Source: Adhaeribacter soli
Lineage (GTDB): Bacteria > Bacteroidota > Bacteroidia > Cytophagales > Hymenobacteraceae
Assembly: GCF_008727925.1 (NCBI RefSeq)
Contig: NZ_VTWT01000003.1
Span: 62,001-126,000 of the forward strand
Length of the DNA: 64,000 nt
Direction of reading: 5' to 3'
A model generated the notes under the pieces. It was not told where the DNA came from. It did not search any database and worked only from the letters and a program-made list of their open reading frames with translations. Below, piece after piece: positions 1 through 9,222 of the stretch. The position numbers were made by a program, and so were the translations under genes. Within the stretch, counting starts at the first letter, position 1. Every line of letters begins with the position of its first letter.

Positions 1-1410
1 GGTAAGTCCAACGGTCTCAAGCAGTTCGTTTACTTTCTCGCGCCGTTCCTTCCCGTTTTTCAGGATGTTGTGCACCTTCATCGGCTCCATAATGGTTTCG
101 CCCACGGTCAGCATCGGGTTAAGGCTCGCGTACGGATCCTGGAAAACCATCTGGAAATTTTTCCGGCTCTTGCGCAGCGCTTCCTGACTTAAACCGGCAA
201 TATCTACGTCGTTAAAAATAATGCGGCCCGAAGTAGGTTCTACTAGGCGTAAAAGCGTGCGCCCCAAGGTAGTTTTTCCACACCCCGATTCGCCTACCAA
301 ACCCACCGTTTCGCCGGGGAATATCTCGAAATTGACGCCGTCTACGGCCCGCACGTATTCTTTTACCTTCCCAAAGAAGTTCTTTTTAATCGGAAAATGT
401 ACTCGCAGGTCATCTACTTTAACCAACGGATTGGTGCTTTGCTGCATTGCCTGTTTCCGCTTCAGCTCGGCCATTGTATCGAGGTAATTGTTTACCACGA
501 CCGGCAAAGAAGTATCTTCCACAAAGGGTTTTTCCACAATTTCACCGCTCGGCAAAACCTCCATAAAATCGGAAACGGTAGGCAAAACGGCTTGAAAAGT
601 GTTGATTTTCGGCCGGCAAGCCAGCAGTGCTTTGGTGTACGGGTGCTGCGGTTTGGTAAAAATATCAAGCACGGTTCCCTGCTCCACCAGGTTGCCTTTG
701 TACATCACCAGCACGCGGTCAGCGATTTCGGCCACTACGCCCAAGTCGTGGGTAATGAAAATGATGGAAGTGCCTTTGCGTTCGCGCAGTTCGTTCAGCA
801 GTTCCAGGATGTGCTTCTGCACGGTAACGTCCAGCGCCGTAGTCGGTTCGTCGGCAATGAGTACGGAAGGTTCGCAGGCCATCGCCATGGCAATCATCAC
901 GCGCTGTTTTTGTCCGCCGGAAATTTCGTGTGGATAAGCCTTCAGCATTTTCTCCGGCCGCGGCAACTGCACCTGTTGAAAAAGCGCCAAGGTTCTGGCT
1001 TCGGCTTCTTTACGGCTCAGGTTTTCGTGTAACTGCAATACTTCCATCACCTGCCGTCCACAAGTATAAACAGGGTTCAGCGAGGTCATTGGCTCCTGAA
1101 AGATCATCGAAATTTCCGAACCGCGCAGCTTTTCCATCTGCTTTTCCGGTAGCTTCAGCAGATCCACTTCCCCAAACTTCTTCGACTGCAGTATAGCCGA
1201 ACCACCCGTAATTTTCCCCGGCGGATCGTTGATCAATTGCATCAAAGAAAGCGACGTCACCGATTTCCCCGAACCAGATTCACCCACAATTGCCACTGTT
1301 TCGCCGGCCATCAGGTCGAAGGAAATATTGTTCACCGCTTTTACAAAACCGTGCTGCGATCGGAATTGGGTTTCGAGGTTTCGGACGCTTAAAAGTGGCT
1401 TAAAGGACAC
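1..1410 (-). CDS. ABC transporter ATP-binding protein with two fused ATPase domains (DppD-DppF type), 3' end cut by window edge
   Basis: Energises uptake (or export) of peptides or similar solutes by an ABC transporter at the inner membrane. Reading the minus strand gives an open frame of 470 codons that leaves the window. The first ATPase has a Walker A GESGSGKS at residues 43-50, an ISGGQKQR signature near 165 and a DEPTTALD Walker B. After a linker, a second ATPase begins, with Walker [10 protein letters not shown] near residue 372; its signature lies outside the window. Oligopeptide transporters usually encode these as separate DppD and DppF proteins, but fused forms (GsiA/YejF-like) are common. 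An in-frame TGA lies upstream and no ATG follows it, so the GTG at 1408-1410 is the chosen start. Substrate is unknown because no permease is visible. Confidence 0.9.
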   Translation of the reverse strand, partial: MSFKPLLSVRNLETQFRSQHGFVKAVNNISFDLMAGETVAIVGESGSGKSVTSLSLMQLINDPPGKITGGSAILQSKKFGEVDLLKLPEKQMEKLRGSEISMIFQEPMTSLNPVYTCGRQVMEVLQLHENLSRKEAEARTLALFQQVQLPRPEKMLKAYPHEISGGQKQRVMIAMAMACEPSVLIADEPTTALDVTVQKHILELLNELRERKGTSIIFITHDLGVVAEIADRVLVMYKGNLVEQGTVLDIFTKPQHPYTKALLACRPKINTFQAVLPTVSDFMEVLPSGEIVEKPFVEDTSLPVVVNNYLDTMAELKRKQAMQQSTNPLVKVDDLRVHFPIKKNFFGKVKEYVRAVDGVNFEIFPGETVGLVGESGCGKTTLGRTLLRLVEPTSGRIIFNDVDIAGLSQEALRKSRKNFQMVFQDPYASLNPMLTVGETIMEPMKVHNILKNGKERREKVNELLETVGLT

Positions 1411-1476
1411 GGAATAAGGTATTATTGTATGTGGAAAAACTCAGGGCTAAATTATTATCTATTACTTAATCTTCTT

Positions 1477-1514
1477 CTATTCCAAGGTCTGTCAGGGGAC
1501 AGACCTTGGAATAG
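1477..1514. repeat. Perfect 17-bp hairpin with 4-base loop
   Basis: The arms 1477-1493 and 1498-1514 are exact reverse complements around the loop AGGG. The hairpin sits between two near-copies of the string GAAAAACTCAGGGCT, one at about 1434-1448 and one at about 1514-1528. It could serve as a terminator for the lipoprotein gene whose stop lies at 1528, although no clean T-run follows on that strand. Confidence 0.75.
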
Positions 1515-1527
1515 AAAAACTCAGGGC

Positions 1528-1938
1528 TTATTCTTCTTCAAGCTTGCGCAGTAGTATTTTAAAATCCTGCCGCTCGTACAGTAATTCAATCTCATTGTTC
1601 TCCATATGCCGGAGCTTAAACGTAAGCGGTTTGTAATTACCGGCATCTATCCACACCGATTTGCCATCTTTGGCAACCTTGTAACTGGCCCAGCCATAAT
1701 ACGTGCTGTCGCCGGTTCCTTTGCGATTTACGGTCAGTTCGCCGCCGGTAAAATCGAGTTTATTGCCAACCGTTAAATGTGGCAGCAATTGGCTCACGCT
1801 GTCTTTATCCACATCCATTTTCGGCTTGCTTACCTCAGCAATTTCCCACCGGCCTTCTAAATTAACTTTTTCGCGGTTACAGGCAAAGGTGAAAGTGGCT
1901 ATAAAAAGGATGAGGATTAGATAGGCTTGGTTGCGCAT
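1528..1938 (-). CDS. Small lipoprotein of unknown function
   Basis: A 136-residue protein with a lipoprotein signal: a hydrophobic stretch at about 7-19 (LILILFIATFTFA) ends at Cys20, which would be lipidated. The mature part is short and beta-rich in appearance, with the string LEGRWEI just after the lipobox, as in lipocalin-like periplasmic proteins of Bacteroidota; that likeness is weak and the function is unknown. The start is an ATG at 1936-1938. It stands alone, 128 bases downstream of a large repeat block and facing the same way as the ABC ATPase gene that starts at 1410. Confidence 0.75.
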   Translation of the reverse strand: MRNQAYLILILFIATFTFACNREKVNLEGRWEIAEVSKPKMDVDKDSVSQLLPHLTVGNKLDFTGGELTVNRKGTGDSTYYGWASYKVAKDGKSVWIDAGNYKPLTFKLRHMENNEIELLYERQDFKILLRKLEEE

Positions 1939-1969
1939 TGGCTGAGGTTTTGAAATTTAATATATCTGA

Positions 1970-2053
1970 TCATTTTGAGCGAAGCCGAGGGAACTTATTA
2001 GGCTTATTTATAAATAACGGTTTTATAAGTTCCCTCGGCTTCGCTCAAAATGA
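1970..2053. repeat. 29-bp perfect inverted repeat around a 26-base loop
   Basis: The left arm 1970-1998 (begins TCATTTTGAGCGAAGCCGAG) is the exact reverse complement of 2025-2053. Related strings occur at about 44055 and 57410 in this window, so it is one member of a dispersed intergenic family. No coding capacity. Confidence 0.85.
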
Positions 2054-2064
2054 CGCAATTTTTT

Positions 2065-2186
2065 GTCATTTCGACCAGCGGGAGAAATCTCCGGAATAAG
2101 GTAGAAAGCCAGATTTAGAAGCTACTCCCAACTTGATGAGATTTAGCTACGATGAACCTACGGTTTCTCCTGACGTCGAGATGGCG
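2065..2186. repeat. Diverged copy of the GTCATCTCGACG palindromic family
   Basis: This stretch starts GTCATTTCGACC and ends with CTGACGTCGAGATGG, with internal strings resembling CTCATCAAGTTGGTAGTA in reverse. It matches the better-preserved elements at 14445-14548 and 33161-33260, but in the opposite orientation and with more differences. Confidence 0.65.
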
Positions 2187-2236
2187 CAAAAAAACGCTAT
2201 GTTTTCCTATGGAAAAAGTCGCAAAATGCGTGCGGC

Positions 2237-2250
2237 CAGGTCGCGACCTG
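2237..2250. repeat. CAGGTCGCGACCTG palindrome
   Basis: A perfect 14-bp palindrome followed by TCCCTAC. The same core occurs at 53381-53394, where the palindrome extends to 20 bp. It is a short dispersed intergenic repeat. The rest of the 1939-2356 gap holds the two repeats listed before it and, at 2300-2355, copies of the AATCC..TTCAGACAA repeat that reach the lspA stop. Confidence 0.6.
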
Positions 2251-2356
2251 TCCCTACGTAATCCCAAAAATTAACGAATCCATAAATCTGACGAATCCGA
2301 ATTCAGACAAACAATCCTGAAAATCCATTAATCGTGAAAATCGTGTTCAGACAAAA

Positions 2357-2974
2357 TTACGCGGCTGGTTTCTCCGTATGGATGATCTCTACTTTCTTTT
2401 CATGGTCGAAGAACTTGTTCTGATTGAACAGGATCAGAAGAACCCCAATGAAAATGGCTGAATCTGCTACGTTGAAGATCGGCCATAGCGACATGGGTTT
2501 TCCACCGAGGATCGGAATCCAGTGCGGCAGGATGCCTTCCCAGATATCCACAAAGAACATATCTACTACCTGTCCATGAAACCAAGGCGAATGTGAGCCA
2601 TACGGCGCATTGTCGAACCAAACCCCGTAGAAGATACTGTCAATTAAGTTACCAATGGCTCCGCCTAAAATCAACGAGATGCACCAAATAAAGCCGGAAT
2701 GGGCACGGGTTTTCACCAGGTGGTACAGGTAATACCCGATCCCGAACATGGCCACCAAACGAAAAGTCGTCAGGATGATCTTGCCGTAATCGGAACCTAA
2801 TTCCACGCCAAAAGCCATGCCCGGATTTAATGTGTAATGCAGTTTCAGCCAGTCGCCGATCAGTTTTATCTCGCCGGGCAAACCCATTTCCATGTTGAAA
2901 TGCACAATGAACTTCACTGCTTGGTCGACAATAATAACTGCCAGGGCAGCCAGGTAATATTTCCAGTATTTCAT
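2357..2974 (-). CDS. lspA: Lipoprotein signal peptidase (signal peptidase II)
   Basis: Cleaves the signal peptide of lipidated prolipoproteins in the inner membrane, just before the modified Cys; it is the middle step between Lgt and Lnt (lnt is also in this window). The 205 residues carry four hydrophobic segments. The two catalytic aspartates are D112 in GNLID and D171 in FNVAD, and the conserved NPGMAFG loop is at 50-56. It is longer than the roughly 165 residues of enterobacterial LspA, as is common in Bacteroidota. It lies 156 bases downstream of ileS on the same strand, a classical ileS-lspA neighbourhood. Confidence 0.97.
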   Translation of the reverse strand: MKYWKYYLAALAVIIVDQAVKFIVHFNMEMGLPGEIKLIGDWLKLHYTLNPGMAFGVELGSDYGKIILTTFRLVAMFGIGYYLYHLVKTRAHSGFIWCISLILGGAIGNLIDSIFYGVWFDNAPYGSHSPWFHGQVVDMFFVDIWEGILPHWIPILGGKPMSLWPIFNVADSAIFIGVLLILFNQNKFFDHEKKVEIIHTEKPAA

Positions 2975-2988
2975 AATTTCTATTTTTT

Positions 2989-3131
2989 GTCTGAACTGTG
3001 ATCTTTATGATTTAATGAGTTGTGGATATATGCGGAAATTCAACGTTCTGAATTTATCCGTAGTGTGGGGTTTAAACCCTACGTACCTAGATCATCACAA
3101 TCATAAAAATCACAAAAATCATAGTTCAGAC
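2989..3131. repeat. Inverted GTCTGAAC repeats filling the ileS-lspA gap, with a GGGTTTAAACCC palindrome
   Basis: A TGTCTGAACTGTGATC string begins at 2989 and an inverted copy ending in CATAGTTCAGAC closes at 3131, touching the ileS stop codon. Between them lies the palindrome GGGTTTAAACCC at 3068-3079. The pair belongs to the dispersed GTCTGAAC/ATCAGGATT repeat family seen throughout the window. If transcribed, the whole ileS-lspA spacer could fold into one long hairpin. Confidence 0.7.
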
Positions 3132-6100
3132 TATTTCGCTACCGCTAACCCCAGTTTCAGCAACATGCCGTCGAGGTCAATTTCAGTAGCATTTTCGATT
3201 CCGGTTCTCACTTCAAAATTAACGGCCTGGGTTTCTTCGCAGATATAGTTCCTGAAGTATTCCACTGCCGCTTTTACATCAGTATTGTCCGTTTCGAGCT
3301 GTAGGTTAATTTTATCCTGCACTTCCAGACCGGCATCTTTCCGTAAGTTCTGAATCCGGTTTACCAGATCGCGGGCAATTCCTTCCTGCTTTAGTTCTTC
3401 GGTAATGGTAGTATCGAGCGCTACGGTTACTTTTCCTTCGGAAGCTACGAGCCAGCCCGGAATATCTTCGGAAGAGATCTCCACGTCTTCCGGCGAAATA
3501 ATTACCGGCTGTTCTTCGCCCAGATCAAAGGCAAAACCGTTTTCACGTTCTAAGGCAGCAATGTCTTCCTGGCTCATGCCCTGAATTGCGGCTGCTACTA
3601 CTTTCAATTTCGGACCAAAGATCTGGCCTAAGCGCTTAAAGTTCGGTTTGATCTTTTTCACTAGTACGCCGGAAGCATCGTCCATAAACTCGATATTCTT
3701 GATGTTTACTTCCGTCTGGATCAGGTCGGCTACAGCGGCAATTTGCTCACGCATTTTGTCGGTAAGTACCGGCATCATGATGCGGCTCAGCGGCTGGCGT
3801 ACTTTAATGGTATGCTTTTTCCGAAGCGAGTGTACCAGCGAAGAAATGGTTTGCGCCAAAGCCATCCGTTCTTCCAAATCGGCATCGATCAGGTTTTCCA
3901 CAACTTTCGGGTAGCGTTCCAGGTGCACCGATTGCGAGGCACTCTTACCAGAAACCTTGTTCAGATCCAGGAAAAGCTGATCCATGTAGAACGGTGCGAT
4001 TGGTGAAGCAATTTTAGCCACAGTTTCCAGACAGGTGTAAAGGGTCTGGTAAGCGGCCATTTTATCTTCGTTGTATTCGCCTTTCCAGAAACGTTTGCGG
4101 TTCAGGCGCACATACCAGTTACTCAGGTCATCGGTTACGAAATCCTGAATGGCGCGGGCCGCTTTGGTAGGGTCGTAATCGTTGAAGTAGTTTTCCACAA
4201 CTTTTACGAGCGAATTCAGCTTCGAAATGATCCAGCGATCGCTTTCGGTTCGGCGTTCTACCGGTACTTCGGCTTCGGCAAACGTGAAGTTATCAAGGTT
4301 GGCATACAGCGCGAAGAAGGAATACGTGTTCTGCAACGTGCCGAAGAAACGGCGCTGCACTTCGGTTACGCCATCGGTGTTGAATTTCAGGTTATCCCAA
4401 GGCGGCGCATTCACGATCATGTACCAACGCGTAGCATCCGGACCAAATTTTCCAATGGTTTCGAACGGATCTACGGCATTGCCCAAGCGTTTGCTCATCT
4501 TGTTGCCGTTCTTATCGAGCACCAGGCCGTTGGCAATTACGTTTTTGAAAGCCACGCTGTCTTCGAGCATTACGGCCAGCGCGTGCAGGGTAAAGAACCA
4601 ACCACGGGTCTGATCCACGCCTTCGGCAATGAAATCGGCCGGGAAGTTCTTCTGGAATTGCTCCTTATTCTCGATCGGGTAATGCCACTGGGCATACGGC
4701 ATCGCACCGGAATCGAACCACACGTCGATGAGGTCGGTTTCGCGGTACATTGGTTTGCCGTGCTTGCTTTTCAGGATGATATTATCCACAAACGGACGGT
4801 GCAGGTCGTAGGTCTCTGGCAGCGGCGCATCCATTAAACCGGCCTCTACGGCGCGGTCAATTTCTTCGGACAGTTGCTCGATGGAGCCAATGCAGATCTC
4901 TTCAGTACCATCTTCGGTACGCCAGATCGGGAGTGGCGTGCCCCAGTAGCGCGAACGCGACAAATTCCAGTCTACCAGGTTTTCGAGCCAGTTACCGAAA
5001 CGGCCGGAGCCGGTACTTTCCGGTTTCCAGTTGATGGTTTCGTTCAGCTCAATTAAGCGTTGCTTAACGGCCGTTGTCTTGATAAACCAGCTATCCAGCG
5101 GGTAATACAGGATCGGCTTATCGGTGCGCCAGCAATGTGGATACGTGTGCTCGTATTTCTCTACTTTGAAAGCTTTATTTTCTTCCTTCAGTTTGATAGC
5201 GATCTGAACGTCAACGGTTTTGTAATCCGCGTGGCTTTCATCCTGACCGTCGTAGTTCTTCACGTACTTACCCGCAAAGTCGGTAACTTCCGGCACGAAA
5301 CGGCCTTGTCTATCCACAAGCGGAACGGCTTTTCCCATATCATCCACTACCGTAATAGCCGGAATATTCTGCTGGGCTGCCGTTCTAAAGTCGTCGGCAC
5401 CAAAGGTTGGCGCAATGTGGACAATGCCGGTACCATCTTCGGTAGTAACGAAATCACCGATGATCACGCGGAAGGCCGGGGTATCGGGTTGCACGTACGG
5501 CATGAGCTGTTCATACTCGATTCCGTTCAGATCTGCGCCGGTATATTCAGCTACTATCTCAAAAGGAATCTGCTTGTCGCCGGGCTTGTAATCTTCGAAA
5601 CTTAAACCCTTACTTTTTTCGGAGAAAAACCTACCGATCAAGTCTTTCGCCAGAATTACCTGAACCGGTAAATGTGTATAAAGGTTAAAGGTTTTTACCT
5701 GCACATATTTAATTCCTTTGCCAACCGCTAAGGCAGAGTTGGAAGGAAGTGTCCAGGGCGTAGTGGTCCAGGCTAAAAAGTAAACTTCTCCCCCGTTCGC
5801 TGCTGTGAATAACTTCTCCGAAACATCGTTGCGCTTCGCTTTGAACTGAGCTACAATGGTGGTGTCTTTTACGTCTTTGTAGGTTCCAGGCTGGTTTAAT
5901 TCGTGGGAGCTTAAGCCCGTGCCAGCAGCCGGGGAAAACGGCTGAATGGTGTAGCCTTTATAAAGATAACCTTTGTCGTAGAGTTTTTTGAGCAGCGCCC
6001 ATACGCTTTCGATGTAGTCGTTTTCGAAGGTGATGTACGGATTATCGAGGTCCACCCAGTAACCCATTTTCTCGGTCAGGTCGTCCCACTGCGATTTAAA

Positions 6101-6478
6101 GCGCATTACCGTTTCGCGGCAACGAGCATTGTATTCTTCTACCGAAATTTTCTTACCGATGTCTTCCTTGGTGATTCCGAGTTCTTTTTCCACCTGAAGT
6201 TCTACCGGCAGCCCGTGCGTATCCCAGCCGCCCTTGCGGTTTACCTGGAAACCCTGCAGCGTTTTGTAGCGGCAGAAAATATCTTTCACGGCGCGGGCCA
6301 TTACGTGGTGAATGCCGGGCGTGCCGTTAGCCGAAGGCGGACCTTCGTAGAACACGAAAGTCGGCTGGCCTTCGCGGGTTTCCACCGATTGTTCGAAGAT
6401 CCGGTTCTCTTTCCAGTACTTCAGGATGTCTTCGCCCACGCGGGCGTAGTCGAGGTTTTTGTATTCGTTATACTTCAC
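3131..6478 (-). CDS. ileS: Isoleucyl-tRNA synthetase, long form with a GxHH active-site motif
   Basis: Charges tRNA-Ile with isoleucine in the cytoplasm. The 1115 residues match the long, eukaryote-like IleRS (type 2). The class I signature that usually reads HxGH reads G55-I-H-H58 here, inside GPPSANGTPGIHH; the KMSKR loop is intact near residue 660 (NKMSKRLGN). The editing domain lies between them, and the anticodon-binding and C-terminal regions fill the rest. The start is GTG at 6476-6478, inside the last codons of the upstream RND gene (11-base overlap), and the next residues KYNEYKNLD match the usual Bacteroidota N-terminus. Translation is therefore probably coupled to the RND gene. Confidence 0.97.
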   Translation of the reverse strand: MKYNEYKNLDYARVGEDILKYWKENRIFEQSVETREGQPTFVFYEGPPSANGTPGIHHVMARAVKDIFCRYKTLQGFQVNRKGGWDTHGLPVELQVEKELGITKEDIGKKISVEEYNARCRETVMRFKSQWDDLTEKMGYWVDLDNPYITFENDYIESVWALLKKLYDKGYLYKGYTIQPFSPAAGTGLSSHELNQPGTYKDVKDTTIVAQFKAKRNDVSEKLFTAANGGEVYFLAWTTTPWTLPSNSALAVGKGIKYVQVKTFNLYTHLPVQVILAKDLIGRFFSEKSKGLSFEDYKPGDKQIPFEIVAEYTGADLNGIEYEQLMPYVQPDTPAFRVIIGDFVTTEDGTGIVHIAPTFGADDFRTAAQQNIPAITVVDDMGKAVPLVDRQGRFVPEVTDFAGKYVKNYDGQDESHADYKTVDVQIAIKLKEENKAFKVEKYEHTYPHCWRTDKPILYYPLDSWFIKTTAVKQRLIELNETINWKPESTGSGRFGNWLENLVDWNLSRSRYWGTPLPIWRTEDGTEEICIGSIEQLSEEIDRAVEAGLMDAPLPETYDLHRPFVDNIILKSKHGKPMYRETDLIDVWFDSGAMPYAQWHYPIENKEQFQKNFPADFIAEGVDQTRGWFFTLHALAVMLEDSVAFKNVIANGLVLDKNGNKMSKRLGNAVDPFETIGKFGPDATRWYMIVNAPPWDNLKFNTDGVTEVQRRFFGTLQNTYSFFALYANLDNFTFAEAEVPVERRTESDRWIISKLNSLVKVVENYFNDYDPTKAARAIQDFVTDDLSNWYVRLNRKRFWKGEYNEDKMAAYQTLYTCLETVAKIASPIAPFYMDQLFLDLNKVSGKSASQSVHLERYPKVVENLIDADLEERMALAQTISSLVHSLRKKHTIKVRQPLSRIMMPVLTDKMREQIAAVADLIQTEVNIKNIEFMDDASGVLVKKIKPNFKRLGQIFGPKLKVVAAAIQGMSQEDIAALERENGFAFDLGEEQPVIISPEDVEISSEDIPGWLVASEGKVTVALDTTITEELKQEGIARDLVNRIQNLRKDAGLEVQDKINLQLETDNTDVKAAVEYFRNYICEETQAVNFEVRTGIENATEIDLDGMLLKLGLAVAK

Positions 6479-8960
6479 GGCTATTACTTACAGGCTCTAA
6501 TTCTTGTTTAATTTCCAGCATATCCAGGTCCACGTCGGCATCGTTTTCTTCGCTGTATTCGTCGTAATCCTGGATCGGGGCATTCGGTTCGTAGGTGTAT
6601 CGTCCTTTATCGAAGCTTACCAACAGGGCCGGCAGCACGATCAGGTTCGTAAATAAGGCAATGAGCAGAGTTAAACTCATTAATATTCCCAAAGCCTTCG
6701 TTCCGCCAAACTCCGAAAATGCGAAGATAACGAAACCAAAGAACAATGTAACGGTGGTGTAGATCATACTTGTACCGGCTTCGCCAATGGCTGAAATAAT
6801 GGCTTCGCGCACGTTGAACCCATTGGCGGCCAGATCCAGGCGGTACTTAGCCAGAAAATGCACCGTATTATCTACCGTTATCCCCAGGGCAATGGTAAAA
6901 ATGAGGGCGGTGCTTGGCTTGAGTGGAATTCCTAAAAAGCCCATTAAGCCGGCTACCATAATAAGCGGAATGATGTTGGGAATTAGGGTGATGATAACGG
7001 CGCTGGAGCTTCGGAACAGGAAAATGATGATGATCGTAACCATGATAAATGCCTGAATTAAGCTTTCGCCGAGGCTATCGATCAGGTATTCATTTCCTTT
7101 TATGAACAATAACGTGGTGCCTGTTAAACTTACAGACTGCTTATTATCAGCGCCTTCCCGCTGGAAATTCATGGTATTACCCTCCTCGGTTGCCTTTACG
7201 TTTTCCCCACCCCAGATCTTACGTATCTCCGGTTTTATTTTGTTGATAAGTAGCGTATCGAGTTCCCGGGAACCTACGTCAGCCACGCGCAGGGAAATGC
7301 GGGTGCGCTGGCCGGTGGAATCTACGAAGCTTCGCAACAGGCGCTTGTTTTCGCCGCCACCTTGCTTGGCCAGGTAACTGAAAATAAAATTCCGTTCGGT
7401 ATTATCAGGCAGGCGAAAGGAACTTGGGTCGCCGTTATAAAAGGCTTGGGTGGCAGTTTTCACCAGGCCTGCCACGGAAATTGGCGCTGAAAGTATGGGC
7501 TGGGTCCGGAGGAAATTTTCGAGCTGGTCGATCTTTTTCAGGTTGTTCAGCTTCATCACGCCCTGCTTTACGCCGGTATCGATCACGATCTCTAATGGCA
7601 TTACCCCGTTAAAATGACGTTCGAAAAATTTCAGGTCGGCGTTTACACTGCTTTCTTTCGGCAGATCGTCTACCATATACGATACGGTTTTGATCTTGAA
7701 AATTCCCCAGATCGATAAAGCCGAGATTAGGATGGTGAAAAAGTAGATCAGGTAGCGCTTTTGCAAAACAATGAATTCGAAGAACTCCAGCAGTTTGGTC
7801 AGCGGTTTCGCATCAAGGTGCCGCAACTGTTTTTCGGTTGGCGGCGGCAAATACGAGAACACCACCGGAATCAGGATCACGCACACCAGGTAGGTTACAA
7901 ACGTGTTGATACCGGCCACTACCCCGAATTCAAATAGGATCGCGATGTCGGTAAACATGAAAACGATGAAGCCGATAGCGGTGGTGGCATTGTTGATAAA
8001 CGTTACCAGACCGAGCTTGCTCAGTACCCGCGCCATGGCCAGCATTTTGTTGCCGTGCTTGCGGTAATCGAGGTGGTAATGCGCTAAGAGATAGGTACAA
8101 TTCGGAATCCCGATAACGACAATAATAGACGGAATTAAGCCGGTTAGCAGCGAAATTTTATAGCCTAAAAGCGCAATTGTTCCCAGGGTCCAGATCACGA
8201 CTACGCTGATTACCAACAGTGGAAAAATAACCGCCGACCAGCTCCGGAACGTCAGGAAAAGTGTAACTGCGGTAACCAGCATGGCCAGGGCCAGGAACAA
8301 TTTCATTTCGCCGGCTACTTTGGTAGTCATTACGGCGCGCACGAACGGCAGGCCGGCGTAGTGCATTTTGATGCCGGTTTTCCGGCCGAAAGCTTCGGTG
8401 TGCTGGGTAATGTGGTCCATCACTTCCACCCTTTTGGCCGAATTGAGGAATTTCGGATCTACGGTTATAGCCAGCAGCGTGGCGCCGGTGGTTTCGTTAA
8501 TAATTAAGCCTTCGTAGAATTTCTGGTCTTTAACGGTTTGCAGTAACGCGTGCAGTTCTTTCTGGCTTTGGGGAAAAGGCTCAAAAATTTTCTTCGGAGC
8601 AAAGGTCCTTTCGGTGGTATCTTTCTGAATACTCACCAGGCCCGGCAGAGAAATAACCGCTTTTACGCCTTCTACGTGGCTAACTGCATCGGAAAGTTTT
8701 TTGAGTTCGCGGAAATTCTGGAGTTGAAAAACGGCGCTGTCGTGCATGCCCACTACCAGCACATTGCCATCCTCGCCAAAGGTTTGTTTGAACCGCTGGA
8801 AGTAAACCATGTCGGTATCGTCTTTGGAAACGACGTTGGCAAAATCGTAAGACATTTCTACGTCTTTCGCTTTCCAGGCCATAAAGGCCGTGGTTACCGC
8901 CAGGGCAAGGATCAGTGCGATCCGGTTCTTAAGAATAAAAAGGGCAATGTTCTTCCACAT
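6468..8960 (-). CDS. RND-superfamily (MMPL-type) membrane transporter
   Basis: An 830-residue inner-membrane protein with the RND/MMPL plan repeated twice: an N-terminal membrane segment (about 7-28), a periplasmic loop (about 30-210), then a block of five or so membrane spans (about 215-380), and the same again after about residue 400. Such proteins use the proton gradient to export lipids or other hydrophobic compounds; the substrate cannot be read from sequence. The C-terminal tail is acidic (DEYSEENDADVDLDM). It is the first gene of a unit with ileS and lspA and overlaps ileS by 11 bases. A TACCTTTG promoter element lies 17 bases before its ATG. Confidence 0.88.
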   Translation of the reverse strand: MWKNIALFILKNRIALILALAVTTAFMAWKAKDVEMSYDFANVVSKDDTDMVYFQRFKQTFGEDGNVLVVGMHDSAVFQLQNFRELKKLSDAVSHVEGVKAVISLPGLVSIQKDTTERTFAPKKIFEPFPQSQKELHALLQTVKDQKFYEGLIINETTGATLLAITVDPKFLNSAKRVEVMDHITQHTEAFGRKTGIKMHYAGLPFVRAVMTTKVAGEMKLFLALAMLVTAVTLFLTFRSWSAVIFPLLVISVVVIWTLGTIALLGYKISLLTGLIPSIIVVIGIPNCTYLLAHYHLDYRKHGNKMLAMARVLSKLGLVTFINNATTAIGFIVFMFTDIAILFEFGVVAGINTFVTYLVCVILIPVVFSYLPPPTEKQLRHLDAKPLTKLLEFFEFIVLQKRYLIYFFTILISALSIWGIFKIKTVSYMVDDLPKESSVNADLKFFERHFNGVMPLEIVIDTGVKQGVMKLNNLKKIDQLENFLRTQPILSAPISVAGLVKTATQAFYNGDPSSFRLPDNTERNFIFSYLAKQGGGENKRLLRSFVDSTGQRTRISLRVADVGSRELDTLLINKIKPEIRKIWGGENVKATEEGNTMNFQREGADNKQSVSLTGTTLLFIKGNEYLIDSLGESLIQAFIMVTIIIIFLFRSSSAVIITLIPNIIPLIMVAGLMGFLGIPLKPSTALIFTIALGITVDNTVHFLAKYRLDLAANGFNVREAIISAIGEAGTSMIYTTVTLFFGFVIFAFSEFGGTKALGILMSLTLLIALFTNLIVLPALLVSFDKGRYTYEPNAPIQDYDEYSEENDADVDLDMLEIKQELEPVSNSREV

Positions 8961-8977
8961 GGGTTGCTACAATTGAG

Positions 8978-8985
8978 CAAAGGTA
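8978..8985 (-). promoter_or_regulatory. Probable -7 promoter element (TACCTTTG) of the RND-ileS-lspA unit
   Basis: On the minus strand the sequence reads TACCTTTG, matching the Bacteroidota TAnnTTTG -7 element, and ends 17 bases before the ATG of the RND gene. No clear -33 TTTG is visible. Confidence 0.55.
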
Positions 8986-9084
8986 AGGGGAATGGATTAG
9001 AAATTTTTTATTCTTTTTTGGGAAATTGAGGGGATATTTTTCTCTTTTTTGAGTTTTTTGGGGTGGAAGCATAATGATTTATTT

Positions 9085-9140
9085 CGTCATCTCGACGCTA
9101 GGAGAGATCTCATCTGGTTGGTAGTAATGTTTGCTATAGA
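9085..9140. repeat. Solo arm of the GTCATCTCGACG family
   Basis: CGTCATCTCGACGCTAGGAG followed by AGATCTCATCTGGTTGGTAG matches the left arm of the palindromes at 14445 and 33161, but no second arm follows. The arm continues into TGTTTGCTATAG, as does the solo arm at 53768-53822, and both solo arms lie beside a copy of the 190-200 bp structured repeat. Confidence 0.7.
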
Positions 9141-9222
9141 GTTTTTAAGTTACAAAGCTTACCGTTCTTATAGCAAGCTTTTTGCTTTAATCAATAACTT
9201 TTCACTTTCATAGTTTACTTTT

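Noticed and set aside
397-1032. A 211-residue frame on the plus strand at the window start
   Set aside because: It is the antisense shadow of the ABC ATPase gene, whose Walker and signature motifs are clear on the minus strand.
1939-2356. A CRISPR-like array suggested by repeated strings
   Set aside because: The copies are inverted or irregularly spaced and there are no equal-length spacers or cas genes.
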